A stretch of DNA of 64,000 nucleotides from Maniola hyperantus (taxonomy: Eukaryota > Arthropoda > Insecta > Lepidoptera > Nymphalidae). A program made the position numbers and the translations under genes. The stretch lies in contig NC_048555.1 of NCBI RefSeq assembly GCF_902806685.2, positions 7,812,001 through 7,876,000 of the forward strand. The letters run 5' to 3'. The notes under the pieces were generated by a model that searched no databases, had not been told where the DNA came from, and saw nothing but the letters and a program-made list of their open reading frames with translations. Positions 23,091-32,542 of this stretch are shown piece by piece. The first letter of the stretch is position 1, and each line of letters starts with the position of its first letter.

Positions 23091-24592
23091 TGTAAGGTTG
23101 ATAAATTGGGCGGAATAGAAATATACCCGGATACGGAATAATCTACCACCTTACAAAGATTAGAGGAAAAAAAAAATAATTTTAATTTACTTTACTTGAT
23201 CTATCTACCTAGTAAAGAATAGAAGCTAGCCGTCGACTCCCTTGTAATGCATATGAGGTGTTATAAATGAAATTTGCTAGATGTTAGGCAAAATTGTTTT
23301 TAATGTAACTTTTACCGGGGTCGCTTAATACAGAATGATGGCTAATAATGCTTAGTTATTCTAGCTTAATGCCAAGACTTAATTTAGATACATTAGAATG
23401 ACTTAGGTAGATAGTACATAAGATCTATGTTTTAAATTTAAGATGCCATTGGCATGGAATAGACAATGACACAGTAAAATTCATAAAATTGTTTCAAAAT
23501 AAAAGCTCAGTAGTAAAGACAGGGTTCTTACTGTACACATACACTAAGAAGGTTCACTAAACGGTTCCAGGATACAAACATCTGCTTACTTGTAGGTGCG
23601 AAGACTGCAATGTAGCTGGACGGCATCGGCCAAGATCCAAAACTCAATTTATTTGATTCTTCACAACCGAAATGTTTCATTACAAAGATTTTCACCAAGT
23701 CTTATCCATAGCAATTAAGTTGTCAACGTGAATGTGCAAAAGAAATAAATACGAAAACCGAAAACGCAAACGGAAAACTAAAACGGAAAACTGAAGCTAA
23801 ACGTAAAACGTAAACGTAAACGTAAATACGAAAACCCTGTAACAAAGAAAAACAAGATTATAATTTGTGCTGTGTGAAAATTTCGACACGTGGAATTTTC
23901 CCGATCAAACACAACTCACCTATTGAACTCCTGGCCACCAATGGTTTTCAGAAGTCCACCCACAACCCATTATCCTCATTTATTTGGGAAGTTAAAATAA
24001 CTGGAACTGAAAGAAATCATGAGATTAGGATTTTCTCTAACCAAACCGCCATTTTGTCGAATCCACATTACTTGATTTTTCACTCACCATAACTGATGAA
24101 ACATTGAAAATACGTTAGGATGACTAAAATTTATGACTATTGTATTTTCCAGGCGAAGCCATGGGCGAAAAGAAGTGAGATTTTCCTGGAACGAAAAAAA
24201 TTCGTCTTCACATGTTGACTCCAGGAAAATTCTAAATCTCAACAATCGGTGTTGCCAGACGCAACCCGAGTGTTGCCGCTCTCAGTTAGTTTGATCATAA
24301 AGCCAATTCATTTTTGAATATTTGCGGAACCTAAGGATATATTATAAGAACCGTTTGTTAATGACTTAACAATAAACAAATGATATTATGGTTTTATTTA
24401 ATTATTTTGTTTTATTTTTACGACAATTGACAACGAAGCAAACGCCATCTATTGTGGCTCGAATGAACTCTGAACATCGACCCACGCGTAGTTCTGCACC
24501 TTGATGCTAGGTGGCACCAACATACTTTGAACAAAATAGATTTTAATTAAAAGCGAAACGCTAATTAGTAGTTCAAAATTTACAACGTCACA
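23091..24592 (-). repeat. 3' LTR of the Ty3/gypsy element
   Basis: 1502 bases, ends TG...CA on both strands. It differs from the other LTR by one T fewer at about 24148 and one T fewer at about 24355. It includes an A-rich run of short degenerate repeats (acgtaa and ggaaaact words, about 23750-23832) and an inverted repeat with gagattttcctgga at 24177-24190 and tccaggaaaattctaaatctc at 24221-24241. A 75-codon antisense frame at 23865-24092 occurs in both LTRs and has no recognisable domain. Confidence 0.93.
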
Positions 24593-25415
24593 ATACTTCC
24601 CCTCCTACGAAAAGGTTCAACAGGTTGAACCACGCTGCCCTCAGCGTCATCCAACAACTACTAACAATTTGCCTGAAACAAACAAACAAAAAAAACACAG
24701 AAGTTACGCGTGAACGCACATCTACTACTAACAAGGAAAATTGTCTAACAAAATAAATATACTGAAAACAGTGTAAGGTTTTATACATTATACTTAACTA
24801 CACAACCCTAACTTCTAAAAAGAATATATACAAAAAAACTTCATGGTGTCTAAGACACTTGAGTGGAAACATCTTGGCATCATTCTTCAGCTGACTGATA
24901 GAATGCGTCTAGGCCTACGGTGGTTCACTCTTTTAAACTACCATCGTAATATTTGTTACTCAACAAATACGGAAAATCTGGATGTGAACGGGTCCATCTG
25001 ATATGGCAACCGTTCTCTATCCCATTCGGAAAAATAAAACCGAATCAAAATCGGAATATGAGAAAAAAAACGAAATAACTCTCCTAGAAAATAGATCTCG
25101 GAACAGAATCGGAAAAATAACAGAAATGATCCATTATCTAGAAGGAAAACGAAAACAAAACACAAAACCCCCCCCCTTTTCGTTATCCCCAAAGTACGAT
25201 ATTTGCATTTTTACTTTCTCAACCGGTTGGTCTACCACAAGCATTCCAATCATCACATATTCATCCCTACATACATCCACTACATTCATCCTCAACTGAA
25301 CCATGGTAATGTAACTGTTAATTCAGAACATCACTACACTCATTCAAATTCCTAATTGAATATTGATAACTTAAATATTCAAACAGTTTAGACCAAACTA
25401 AGTAATGGCAAATAT
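24593..25415 (-). other. Retroelement 3' untranslated region
   Basis: Between the integrase stop and the polypurine tract. The only frame of note on the sense strand (24956-25192) is Phe-rich and has no signal-peptide, fusion-peptide or transmembrane layout of an envelope protein. A C-run lies near 25170. No env gene is called. Confidence 0.6.
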
Positions 25416-27593
25416 CTACTTCTTAATATCCTTAATATGCCAAGTGCCTATTGGGTGGTTGTCAGCTACTCTAACTAGTTCGTAAACCAAAGGTGACAAA
25501 ACCTTGACAACCCTGCACTTTTCATACTTAGGTGCCAGCTTAGCTGCGAAAAAATTTGTAGCGTCGCTTTGTGGATAGGTCTTTTTCCACACTATATCCC
25601 CAACAGAATAGCTTGCAGACCTACGCCTTAAGTTGTAATGCGTTGCATACTCTGCATGAGCCTGAAACAAATTTCTCCTAACCTGACCAAATATGTCCTC
25701 CAAAGTTCCAAACTTTCCTGCGTATTCCTCCCTTGGAATTCCGGCCTCGTACTCCTTATCCGTGTCCTTATAGAAGGAACCATTTAAGACCGGTTCTCTA
25801 GCGTGGACAAGGAAGAACGGGGAGAATCCAGTGGATTCATTAACCGCACTGTTTATGGCGAACTGGACCTTGTACAGGTTTTCGTCCCAGGACCTGTGGT
25901 TATCTTTCACAAAAGCGGCTACAGCAGTCATAACAACCTTATTGTACCTCTCAACAAGGTTAACTTGCGGAGTGTACAGTGGTGTGTAGTGTAATTTCGG
26001 AATATTATAACGCTTAATGAGATTACGGAATTCAGATCCTGTAAATTGGGACCCATTGTCCACAATCACAGTCTCTGGAACACTATGGTTCAAAAATACA
26101 AAATTCTCTAGCGCTTTAACAACAGCGGCACCTGTGGCACGCCGTAACGGAAACAACATTGTATATTTCGAAAAACAACACGTCACCACAAAAAGAAATG
26201 TAAATCCTGATTTAGACCTAGGCAAAGGTCCGACTAAATCAGCCGAAATGACCTGAAAAGGTCTCTCGCAGACTTTAGGCTTCCCAAGCAGACCTGGAGT
26301 GGCTGATGTCGTGTGTTTATACGCAGAGCAAGTATCACAATTCTTAACGTACTCAACCACGTCCTTATACATACCACGCCAAAAATATCTGAGGGATAAT
26401 CTGCGATGAGTTTTGAACACACCAAAATGACCTGCAGTTGCATCTGCATGGTTTTGTTGCATAATTCTAAGGATGTCGTTCTTGTGGACTACCTCTTTCC
26501 AGTCGAACTCACTGAGAAGCTGGTATTTACATTTACTGTAACGATATAGTTTATCGTTCAAAATACAAAAATTCGGAAAATTTGCTGGATTGATTTTACA
26601 GCCATTAAATGTTTTGTCATACCAGTCATCTACCAAAACTTGTTGACTAGAGTTATCATTACGATCACCAACTACATCTACGTGTATGAGTCTCGACAAG
26701 GTATCCGGAACTACATTATCACAACCCTTCCTATGTTCGATAACAAAATTATACTGTGATAATCTACAACCCCATCTGGCGAGTCGTCCTGAGGGATTTT
26801 CTAAATTTAAGAACCACTTTAGGGATGCATGGTCTGTGATAATTGTGACTGGCTTGGAACCAAAATAAGCCTGAAATTTCTCCACTGCAAAAATCACAGC
26901 TAGAGCCTCGCGTTCCGTCGCGCTGTAATTCCTTTCGTTTTTATTTAGGCTCCTACTGACATACGCAATGGGATGATCGCAACCATCGGTTTCTTGCGTT
27001 AGCATACCGCCAACACCATATGCAGAAGCATCACAATGTATTTTGAATGGTTTTTCAAAATTCGGTACCGCAAGAACAGGTGCGGTTACCAACGCATTCT
27101 TCAATGTATTAAATGCTACCTCTGCCTGTTCGCTCCACTCAAATTTAGGTGCGTTCTTTCCTTTACTCGTTAGTCTATTGAGTGGTGCAGCGATGGTTGA
27201 AAAATTCCTAATAAAGCGCCTGTACCAAGAACAAGTGCCTAGGAAAATCTTTACCTCCTGTGCAGTTTTTGGGGTCGGAAAGTTCAAAACTGCGGCAACT
27301 TTTCCAGGATCTGTGCGTAAACCAAATTCATCCACTATATACCCTAAATATTTCAAAGAGTTTCTAAAAAAATTACATTTATCAAAATTTATGGATAGTT
27401 GAGCCATTTTTAGTTTATCCAGAACTCTGTTTAATAAAATTAAATGGGTTTCAAAATCAGCAGAACAAATAACAATATCATCTATATAACAAAATACTAT
27501 TCCATTTTCAATATCACTACAAAAATTTTGATTAAATAACTGGTCCATTAACCTCTGCTGTCGTGCTGGTGCACCGCATAGGCCAAACGGCAT
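25416..27593 (-). CDS. pol: Ty3/gypsy pol: RT (C-terminal half), RNase H, integrase
   Basis: 725 codons from an internal Met; the true reading enters from the preceding frame, so this Met is not a start. In order: RT active-site box YIDD (about residues 36-39); the RT connection; RNase H with its first Asp near 188 (HCDASAYGVGG) and later ATEREALAV and ITDHASLKW; an HHCC zinc-binding region (H..H near 385-392, CDTC near 415-420); the integrase core with the D-D-35-E residues seen in ADLVGPL, VDNGSQF and ERYNK; and a GPY/F-like module with KLAPKYEKCRVVKVL close to the C-terminus. No chromodomain is visible. All catalytic residues that I can place are present. The region is separated from its upstream RT half by a one-base shift at a 7-base homopolymer (27638-27644). 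Confidence 0.93.
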   Translation of the reverse strand: MPFGLCGAPARQQRLMDQLFNQNFCSDIENGIVFCYIDDIVICSADFETHLILLNRVLDKLKMAQLSINFDKCNFFRNSLKYLGYIVDEFGLRTDPGKVAAVLNFPTPKTAQEVKIFLGTCSWYRRFIRNFSTIAAPLNRLTSKGKNAPKFEWSEQAEVAFNTLKNALVTAPVLAVPNFEKPFKIHCDASAYGVGGMLTQETDGCDHPIAYVSRSLNKNERNYSATEREALAVIFAVEKFQAYFGSKPVTIITDHASLKWFLNLENPSGRLARWGCRLSQYNFVIEHRKGCDNVVPDTLSRLIHVDVVGDRNDNSSQQVLVDDWYDKTFNGCKINPANFPNFCILNDKLYRYSKCKYQLLSEFDWKEVVHKNDILRIMQQNHADATAGHFGVFKTHRRLSLRYFWRGMYKDVVEYVKNCDTCSAYKHTTSATPGLLGKPKVCERPFQVISADLVGPLPRSKSGFTFLFVVTCCFSKYTMLFPLRRATGAAVVKALENFVFLNHSVPETVIVDNGSQFTGSEFRNLIKRYNIPKLHYTPLYTPQVNLVERYNKVVMTAVAAFVKDNHRSWDENLYKVQFAINSAVNESTGFSPFFLVHAREPVLNGSFYKDTDKEYEAGIPREEYAGKFGTLEDIFGQVRRNLFQAHAEYATHYNLRRRSASYSVGDIVWKKTYPQSDATNFFAAKLAPKYEKCRVVKVLSPLVYELVRVADNHPIGTWHIKDIKK

Positions 27594-27615
27594 GACTTTA
27601 AATTTGAATAACCCT

Positions 27616-28566
27616 CTACCAGGAACTGTAAAACTGGTTTTTTTCCTGAGAGTCGTTAGCTAACGGAATTTGCCAGAAACTTGAACTTAAATCAATCGAT
27701 GATAAAAACCTTGCCTCTTTCAAGCTATCTAGAATTTGTGGAATGTACGGTATTGAGTATGAATCCCCCTTTGTCACTGAATTTAATTTCCTGCAATCTA
27801 GGCAAAATCTCCAGTCTCCATTTGCCTTTTTCACTAAAATTGCTGGGTTATTCCAAGGGCTTTCACTCGGAGTAACTACGTCCATTTCCAGCATCCTATC
27901 TAACTCTTTACTTAAAGCTTCCTTCTTTTCGGGAGAAAGTGGATATTGTTTTATTTTTATTGGCAAGGCATCACCGGTGTCAATAACATGTTCAATTAAT
28001 TTTGTTCTACCCAATCCAATTTTCGTTGAAGAAATATCTAAAAATTTATTTACTACAGACTGGGCTAATTCTTTCTGTTGAGATGATAAGTTTTCAAAAG
28101 AAGTGATGGTATGAATTTGTTCATTATCAATCGCACAAATATTGTAAAATTGAGAAGGTGCCTTAATTAATTCTAAATTATCAAAAATGCCAGGGGCTAA
28201 CTGAAATGTTTTCCAAAAGTCACAGCCAAAAATAACATCCGCTATTATAGAGGGTACTACAAAAAATTTTATTATGTGAGTTACGGAATTATAAGTAATC
28301 GGAATAAACATATAACCCATGCAATCAAGTTTGTCTCCATTTGCCACTGAAAATGTGGTATCAATACTGCTATGCAATTTATAACCGAATCTCAAAAAAA
28401 CCTTGTGCGCCTGGTTACCCAAAATTGACGCGCAAGCACCGGAATCTAGTAAACCTGTAATCTCAAAACCGTCAACAAAAACCTTTAAATGTGGCCTAAA
28501 GTCTCGTTTATCCACTGAATACAGAACTGTGTCAGGTAAAAGGGATGTTTTGTTGTTAATGACCAA
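27616..28566 (-). CDS. pol: Ty3/gypsy pol: protease and N-terminal half of RT
   Basis: 316 codons from the first Met; the open frame extends upstream to the gag stop, so expression probably begins by -1 frameshift at 28605-28611 and not at this Met. The aspartic protease box is LLDSGACASILG (residues about 39-50). RT fingers and palm begin near 230, with ILVKKANGDWRFCLDCRKLN and the first catalytic Asp in SSIDLSSSFWQIPL near 293. The frame then ends prematurely at 27616 because of a one-base length change in an A run (T on the + strand, 27638-27644); the next frame picks up the RT at once. Whether this is a true mutation or an assembly error cannot be told here. Confidence 0.9.
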   Translation of the reverse strand: MVINNKTSLLPDTVLYSVDKRDFRPHLKVFVDGFEITGLLDSGACASILGNQAHKVFLRFGYKLHSSIDTTFSVANGDKLDCMGYMFIPITYNSVTHIIKFFVVPSIIADVIFGCDFWKTFQLAPGIFDNLELIKAPSQFYNICAIDNEQIHTITSFENLSSQQKELAQSVVNKFLDISSTKIGLGRTKLIEHVIDTGDALPIKIKQYPLSPEKKEALSKELDRMLEMDVVTPSESPWNNPAILVKKANGDWRFCLDCRKLNSVTKGDSYSIPYIPQILDSLKEARFLSSIDLSSSFWQIPLANDSQEKNQFYSSW

Positions 28567-28601
28567 GTTCTTTACTTGTGTCTCTGCACAGTTCTTACTA
28601 A

Positions 28602-29258
28602 TTAGTTTTTTGAATTTTTGTCCGGAGCGGGTTTACTAATCGCCTTTTTACTACAACTTGGACATGTCTTTACTGTAAAGTTCTGACGTCCACACGAAAA
28701 ACATCTAATAAATTTCGGAACTGTCCTGCAAAATTTAAAGGAATGGTTACCCTTGCCGCACTTGTAACATAGTTGTTTATTTGTTTTCGTAAAATCAGTG
28801 CCTTTACTTGTATCAACCTTAGGTGCAGGTGTGACTGAAAGTGTGTTTATCTGTTTTGTCACTTGTTTGTAAGCAAACTCTGAACTTAAAGTTGCCTTAC
28901 TGTTAGTAGGCTCAGAAAATAAGGCGGAACGCTGCCTCGCAGCCTCTAGTTTGCGACACTTTTCCTTCAACATTGCGACAGACTTAATGTCAACAAGAGC
29001 TAATTGTTCTGAGTAAAAAGGGCGAATATTATGTAATAAAATTTGTAACTTTTGTTCTTCGGAAAGTGGTGTTGACAACCTTGAAAACATGCAAAACATT
29101 ATAGCGAAATAGATAGACACAGGTTCTTCAGAGCCTTGTGTTCTTGCTCGAATTTCACCTAGCAACCTGTAGTCATAATCTACTGCATCAAATTCCTCTA
29201 AAAATAAGTTTTCAATTCTGACCAAGACGAAACTTGACATTTGTTGCCTCTGTACCAT
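28602..29258 (-). CDS. gag: Ty3/gypsy gag, C-terminal part with zinc knuckle
   Basis: 218 codons; the first Met is internal, the real frame joins from the upstream gag frame. A capsid-like helical region (EEFDAVDYDYRLLGEIRART) is followed by nucleocapsid. The first zinc knuckle CYKCGKGNHSFKFC is a perfect CX2CX4HX4C. A second, CFSCGRQNFTVKTC, keeps three Cys but has Phe at the His position, so metal binding there is doubtful. The stop at 28602-28604 is directly preceded by the slippery heptamer that leads into pol. Confidence 0.88.
   Translation of the reverse strand: MVQRQQMSSFVLVRIENLFLEEFDAVDYDYRLLGEIRARTQGSEEPVSIYFAIMFCMFSRLSTPLSEEQKLQILLHNIRPFYSEQLALVDIKSVAMLKEKCRKLEAARQRSALFSEPTNSKATLSSEFAYKQVTKQINTLSVTPAPKVDTSKGTDFTKTNKQLCYKCGKGNHSFKFCRTVPKFIRCFSCGRQNFTVKTCPSCSKKAISKPAPDKNSKN
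28605..28611 (-). promoter_or_regulatory. -1 ribosomal frameshift heptamer A_AAA_AAC at gag stop
   Basis: Read on the - strand in the gag frame the codons are AAA AAC and then the TAA stop. Slipping back one base enters the pol frame, which is open from here through the protease Met at 28566. This is one of the canonical eukaryotic retroviral slip sequences. A downstream stem-loop or pseudoknot was not worked out. Confidence 0.85.
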
Positions 29259-29869
29259 AACAATGCTCGGCCTGTAAAAAGATGAAATGCAGAAACAAAT
29301 AATTTTCCATCTGAAACGCCATAAGATCTTTTATATTCCTCAACGCGTTCGATGAAACTGCGCGGATCACCCTGTCCGTTGAAATGTAACTTCCACTTGG
29401 CCACATTTTTATCACCAGTGCAGTCAACGGCGGTACTCTCGGAATCCAGTGATTCGTCGTGAGACGACTCATTGTCAGCATCTAATCTGGAAATCAAACT
29501 CTGCAACTTTGTATGTAATTCACTCTTCCTACTTATTAAGCTGAGTTCGGAACACTGTATTCTCAAAATTCTAAAGTACAAATGTGAAGCTAAAGCTTTA
29601 GACCTACAGAGGGCATGTCTATCTTTAGTGTCAGAACACTTTTTTAATAAATCTTCTAAGTCTTGAAGTTTTTTAGTAATAACCCCTAACTCACTTTCAG
29701 AAGAGAAATCTGTCTCTAAAATTGATTCAGAAGGAATTTCCTGAATTAATTGTTTTAACTGTTTCTTTAAACCTAGCACTGTAGGTGCTGGAGTTTCGGA
29801 ACGAATGGATACCTCATAACACAATTCGTCCTTCAAAAGTGAATGAAACTGGGCAAAAGTCTGTTCCAT
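29198..29869 (-). CDS. gag: Ty3/gypsy gag, N-terminal part
   Basis: 223 codons from a Met at 29869, the first in-frame Met after a leader of about 1.17 kb from the 5' LTR. The N-terminal half is charged and probably coiled (acidic ESILETDFSSESELGV, then KKLQDLEDLLKK). The capsid motif WKLHFNGQGDPRSFIERVEE near residues 160-180 is typical of retroelement gag. It stops at 29198 just past a 5-base A/T run (29200-29204); the C-terminal gag resumes in the neighbouring frame and the two overlap by 61 bases. One base gained or lost explains the break. Confidence 0.88.
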   Translation of the reverse strand: MEQTFAQFHSLLKDELCYEVSIRSETPAPTVLGLKKQLKQLIQEIPSESILETDFSSESELGVITKKLQDLEDLLKKCSDTKDRHALCRSKALASHLYFRILRIQCSELSLISRKSELHTKLQSLISRLDADNESSHDESLDSESTAVDCTGDKNVAKWKLHFNGQGDPRSFIERVEEYKRSYGVSDGKLFVSAFHLFTGRALLWYRGNKCQVSSWSELKTYF

Positions 29870-31024
29870 TGTGTTAAGTCAAAACACATTTAACAAAATA
29901 TCGAACTTGTGTAACTGTCTATGTTTAGCCTTATACAAATTGGTTAAACACAAACACAAAAGAAGTTATTTAAACTATTAAATATACACAAGCAAAATAC
30001 ACAACAAAAACAATATTCTTAAGTCTATCCTAACCTATTTTATCAATTATGTTCCTATTCCAAAATATCGTTAATAATACAAGCACATATTATTACTATA
30101 GTAACAAAATATAACAAAATAAAACTTCCCAAAATTGAATAAATGATTGTAAGGTGCAGTATCACCTTTATGAGTACACAGTGTGTTACAACCTTTACAA
30201 TTACAAAAGTAAACAGGCAACAAAGTTGCAATGAACTCTGACTAGCATATTATCTTTCAAAAAAAAACAAAGAGATTGTGCAATGGTTTGATGACTGTTA
30301 CTTTACACTTTTAACACATAACCTAAAATACAACAAAATCTGTTTCTAAATGTCACTTTAAACTACCAGCATTCAATTAAACTTAACATGTTTTGTGTGT
30401 GAAGTAGCTTTTATCATAACCTTAACACAGCTCTAAACAAAATTTCAACAAAATAATGAAGTATCAAGTCACTGAAAAAAAAATTGTTCATAACTTCATA
30501 CTTGAACTTAATGTAATCTCTGAATATAGTTTATATATTTAGTTTCACAAGTTGTAACTCTTAGTATTTATAAATGTATGTGTGTAACTAGTTAACAGCA
30601 CATAGCGTTTTAAAACTTTAATTATACTAAGTTACCGGAATTTTCAAACATAAGATGTACTTACTATTGAAAGCAATACCCAACAACAACTCAGTTAAGC
30701 AATGTTTATTACTAAACTGAAGGCAAACATTCACTTATACACCTCAAAGGTAAGTCAAATAACATAATTGAACGGCATAAGCACCATTTATAATGTGTTA
30801 ATTAAATAAGAAAAAAAAACCAATGTTGGACTATACTCAGAAAATTACTTAAACTATCAAACAAAATTTCTAACTATTAGTTATTATTTAGTTAGTTAAC
30901 CATAAAAACAGCTTAGTGCTCTTTGCAATGTGTCACCACTTAGAAAATTGTACAATCAGCGGAGTACATTTCATAAAATTCACAAAATTTCTCAAAATAT
31001 ACTGAAATAACTATATAAAAAAAC
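29870..31024 (-). other. Retroelement 5' leader
   Basis: About 1.15 kb between primer-binding site and gag Met. Very A/T-rich with many short frames and no conserved protein. Long leaders are usual for large Ty3/gypsy elements and may hold packaging signals. Confidence 0.6.
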
Positions 31025-31036
31025 GTTCGGGCGCCA
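31025..31036 (-). other. Primer-binding site (tRNA-Lys type)
   Basis: On the - strand tggcgcccgaac follows the 5' LTR end after two bases. Twelve bases match the 3' end complement of tRNA-Lys isoacceptors used by many retroelements; the match then breaks into a T run. Confidence 0.75.
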
Positions 31037-31038
31037 TT

Positions 31039-32542
31039 TGTAAGGTTGATAAATTGGGCGGAATAGAAATATACCCGGATACGGAATAATCTACCACCTT
31101 ACAAAGATTAGAGGAAAAAAAAAATAATTTTAATTTACTTTACTTGATCTATCTACCTAGTAAAGAATAGAAGCTAGCCGTCGACTCCCTTGTAATGCAT
31201 ATGAGGTGTTATAAATGAAATTTGCTAGATGTTAGGCAAAATTGTTTTTAATGTAACTTTTACCGGGGTCGCTTAATACAGAATGATGGCTAATAATGCT
31301 TAGTTATTCTAGCTTAATGCCAAGACTTAATTTAGATACATTAGAATGACTTAGGTAGATAGTACATAAGATCTATGTTTTAAATTTAAGATGCCATTGG
31401 CATGGAATAGACAATGACACAGTAAAATTCATAAAATTGTTTCAAAATAAAAGCTCAGTAGTAAAGACAGGGTTCTTACTGTACACATACACTAAGAAGG
31501 TTCACTAAACGGTTCCAGGATACAAACATCTGCTTACTTGTAGGTGCGAAGACTGCAATGTAGCTGGACGGCATCGGCCAAGATCCAAAACTCAATTTAT
31601 TTGATTCTTCACAACCGAAATGTTTCATTACAAAGATTTTCACCAAGTCTTATCCATAGCAATTAAGTTGTCAACGTGAATGTGCAAAAGAAATAAATAC
31701 GAAAACCGAAAACGCAAACGGAAAACTAAAACGGAAAACTGAAGCTAAACGTAAAACGTAAACGTAAACGTAAATACGAAAACCCTGTAACAAAGAAAAA
31801 CAAGATTATAATTTGTGCTGTGTGAAAATTTCGACACGTGGAATTTTCCCGATCAAACACAACTCACCTATTGAACTCCTGGCCACCAATGGTTTTCAGA
31901 AGTCCACCCACAACCCATTATCCTCATTTATTTGGGAAGTTAAAATAACTGGAACTGAAAGAAATCATGAGATTAGGATTTTCTCTAACCAAACCGCCAT
32001 TTTGTCGAATCCACATTACTTGATTTTTCACTCACCATAACTGATGAAACATTGAAAATACGTTAGGATGACTAAAATTTATGACTATTGTATTTTTCCA
32101 GGCGAAGCCATGGGCGAAAAGAAGTGAGATTTTCCTGGAACGAAAAAAATTCGTCTTCACATGTTGACTCCAGGAAAATTCTAAATCTCAACAATCGGTG
32201 TTGCCAGACGCAACCCGAGTGTTGCCGCTCTCAGTTAGTTTGATCATAAAGCCAATTCATTTTTGAATATTTGCGGAACCTAAGGATATATTATAAGAAC
32301 CGTTTTGTTAATGACTTAACAATAAACAAATGATATTATGGTTTTATTTAATTATTTTGTTTTATTTTTACGACAATTGACAACGAAGCAAACGCCATCT
32401 ATTGTGGCTCGAATGAACTCTGAACATCGACCCACGCGTAGTTCTGCACCTTGATGCTAGGTGGCACCAACATACTTTGAACAAAATAGATTTTAATTAA
32501 AAGCGAAACGCTAATTAGTAGTTCAAAATTTACAACGTCACA
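31039..32542 (-). repeat. 5' LTR of the Ty3/gypsy element
   Basis: 1504 bases, matching 23091-24592 except for two extra T bases (near 32098 and 32306). It should hold the element's promoter, reading leftward. Right border is followed by the agtt target duplication and the continuation of the older direct repeat. Confidence 0.93.

Larger units (their letters stand above)
23091..32542 (-). mobile_element. Full-length Ty3/gypsy-type LTR retrotransposon
   Basis: A 9452-base element reading right to left. The 5' LTR is 31039-32542 and the 3' LTR 23091-24592; 4-bp target duplications agtt lie at 23087-23090 and 32543-32546. A primer-binding site tggcgcccgaac (complement of 31025-31036), which matches tRNA-Lys-type primers, starts two bases after the 5' LTR. 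The polypurine tract aggaggggaag precedes the 3' LTR. Coding order is gag, protease, RT, RNase H, integrase, which defines Ty3/gypsy. No env-like frame lies in the 820 bases after integrase. Long LTRs, Lys-type primer and total length recall the Osvaldo/Ulysses group (inference). LTRs differ by only two single-base T-run lengths, so insertion is very recent. Confidence 0.95.

Noticed and set aside
24593..25415. Possible envelope gene after integrase
   Set aside because: No frame of adequate length, and no signal peptide, cleavage site or transmembrane anchor.
23865..32040. Duplicate 75-codon frames in the Ty3/gypsy LTRs
   Set aside because: Antisense to the element, present only because the LTR is duplicated; no recognisable motif.
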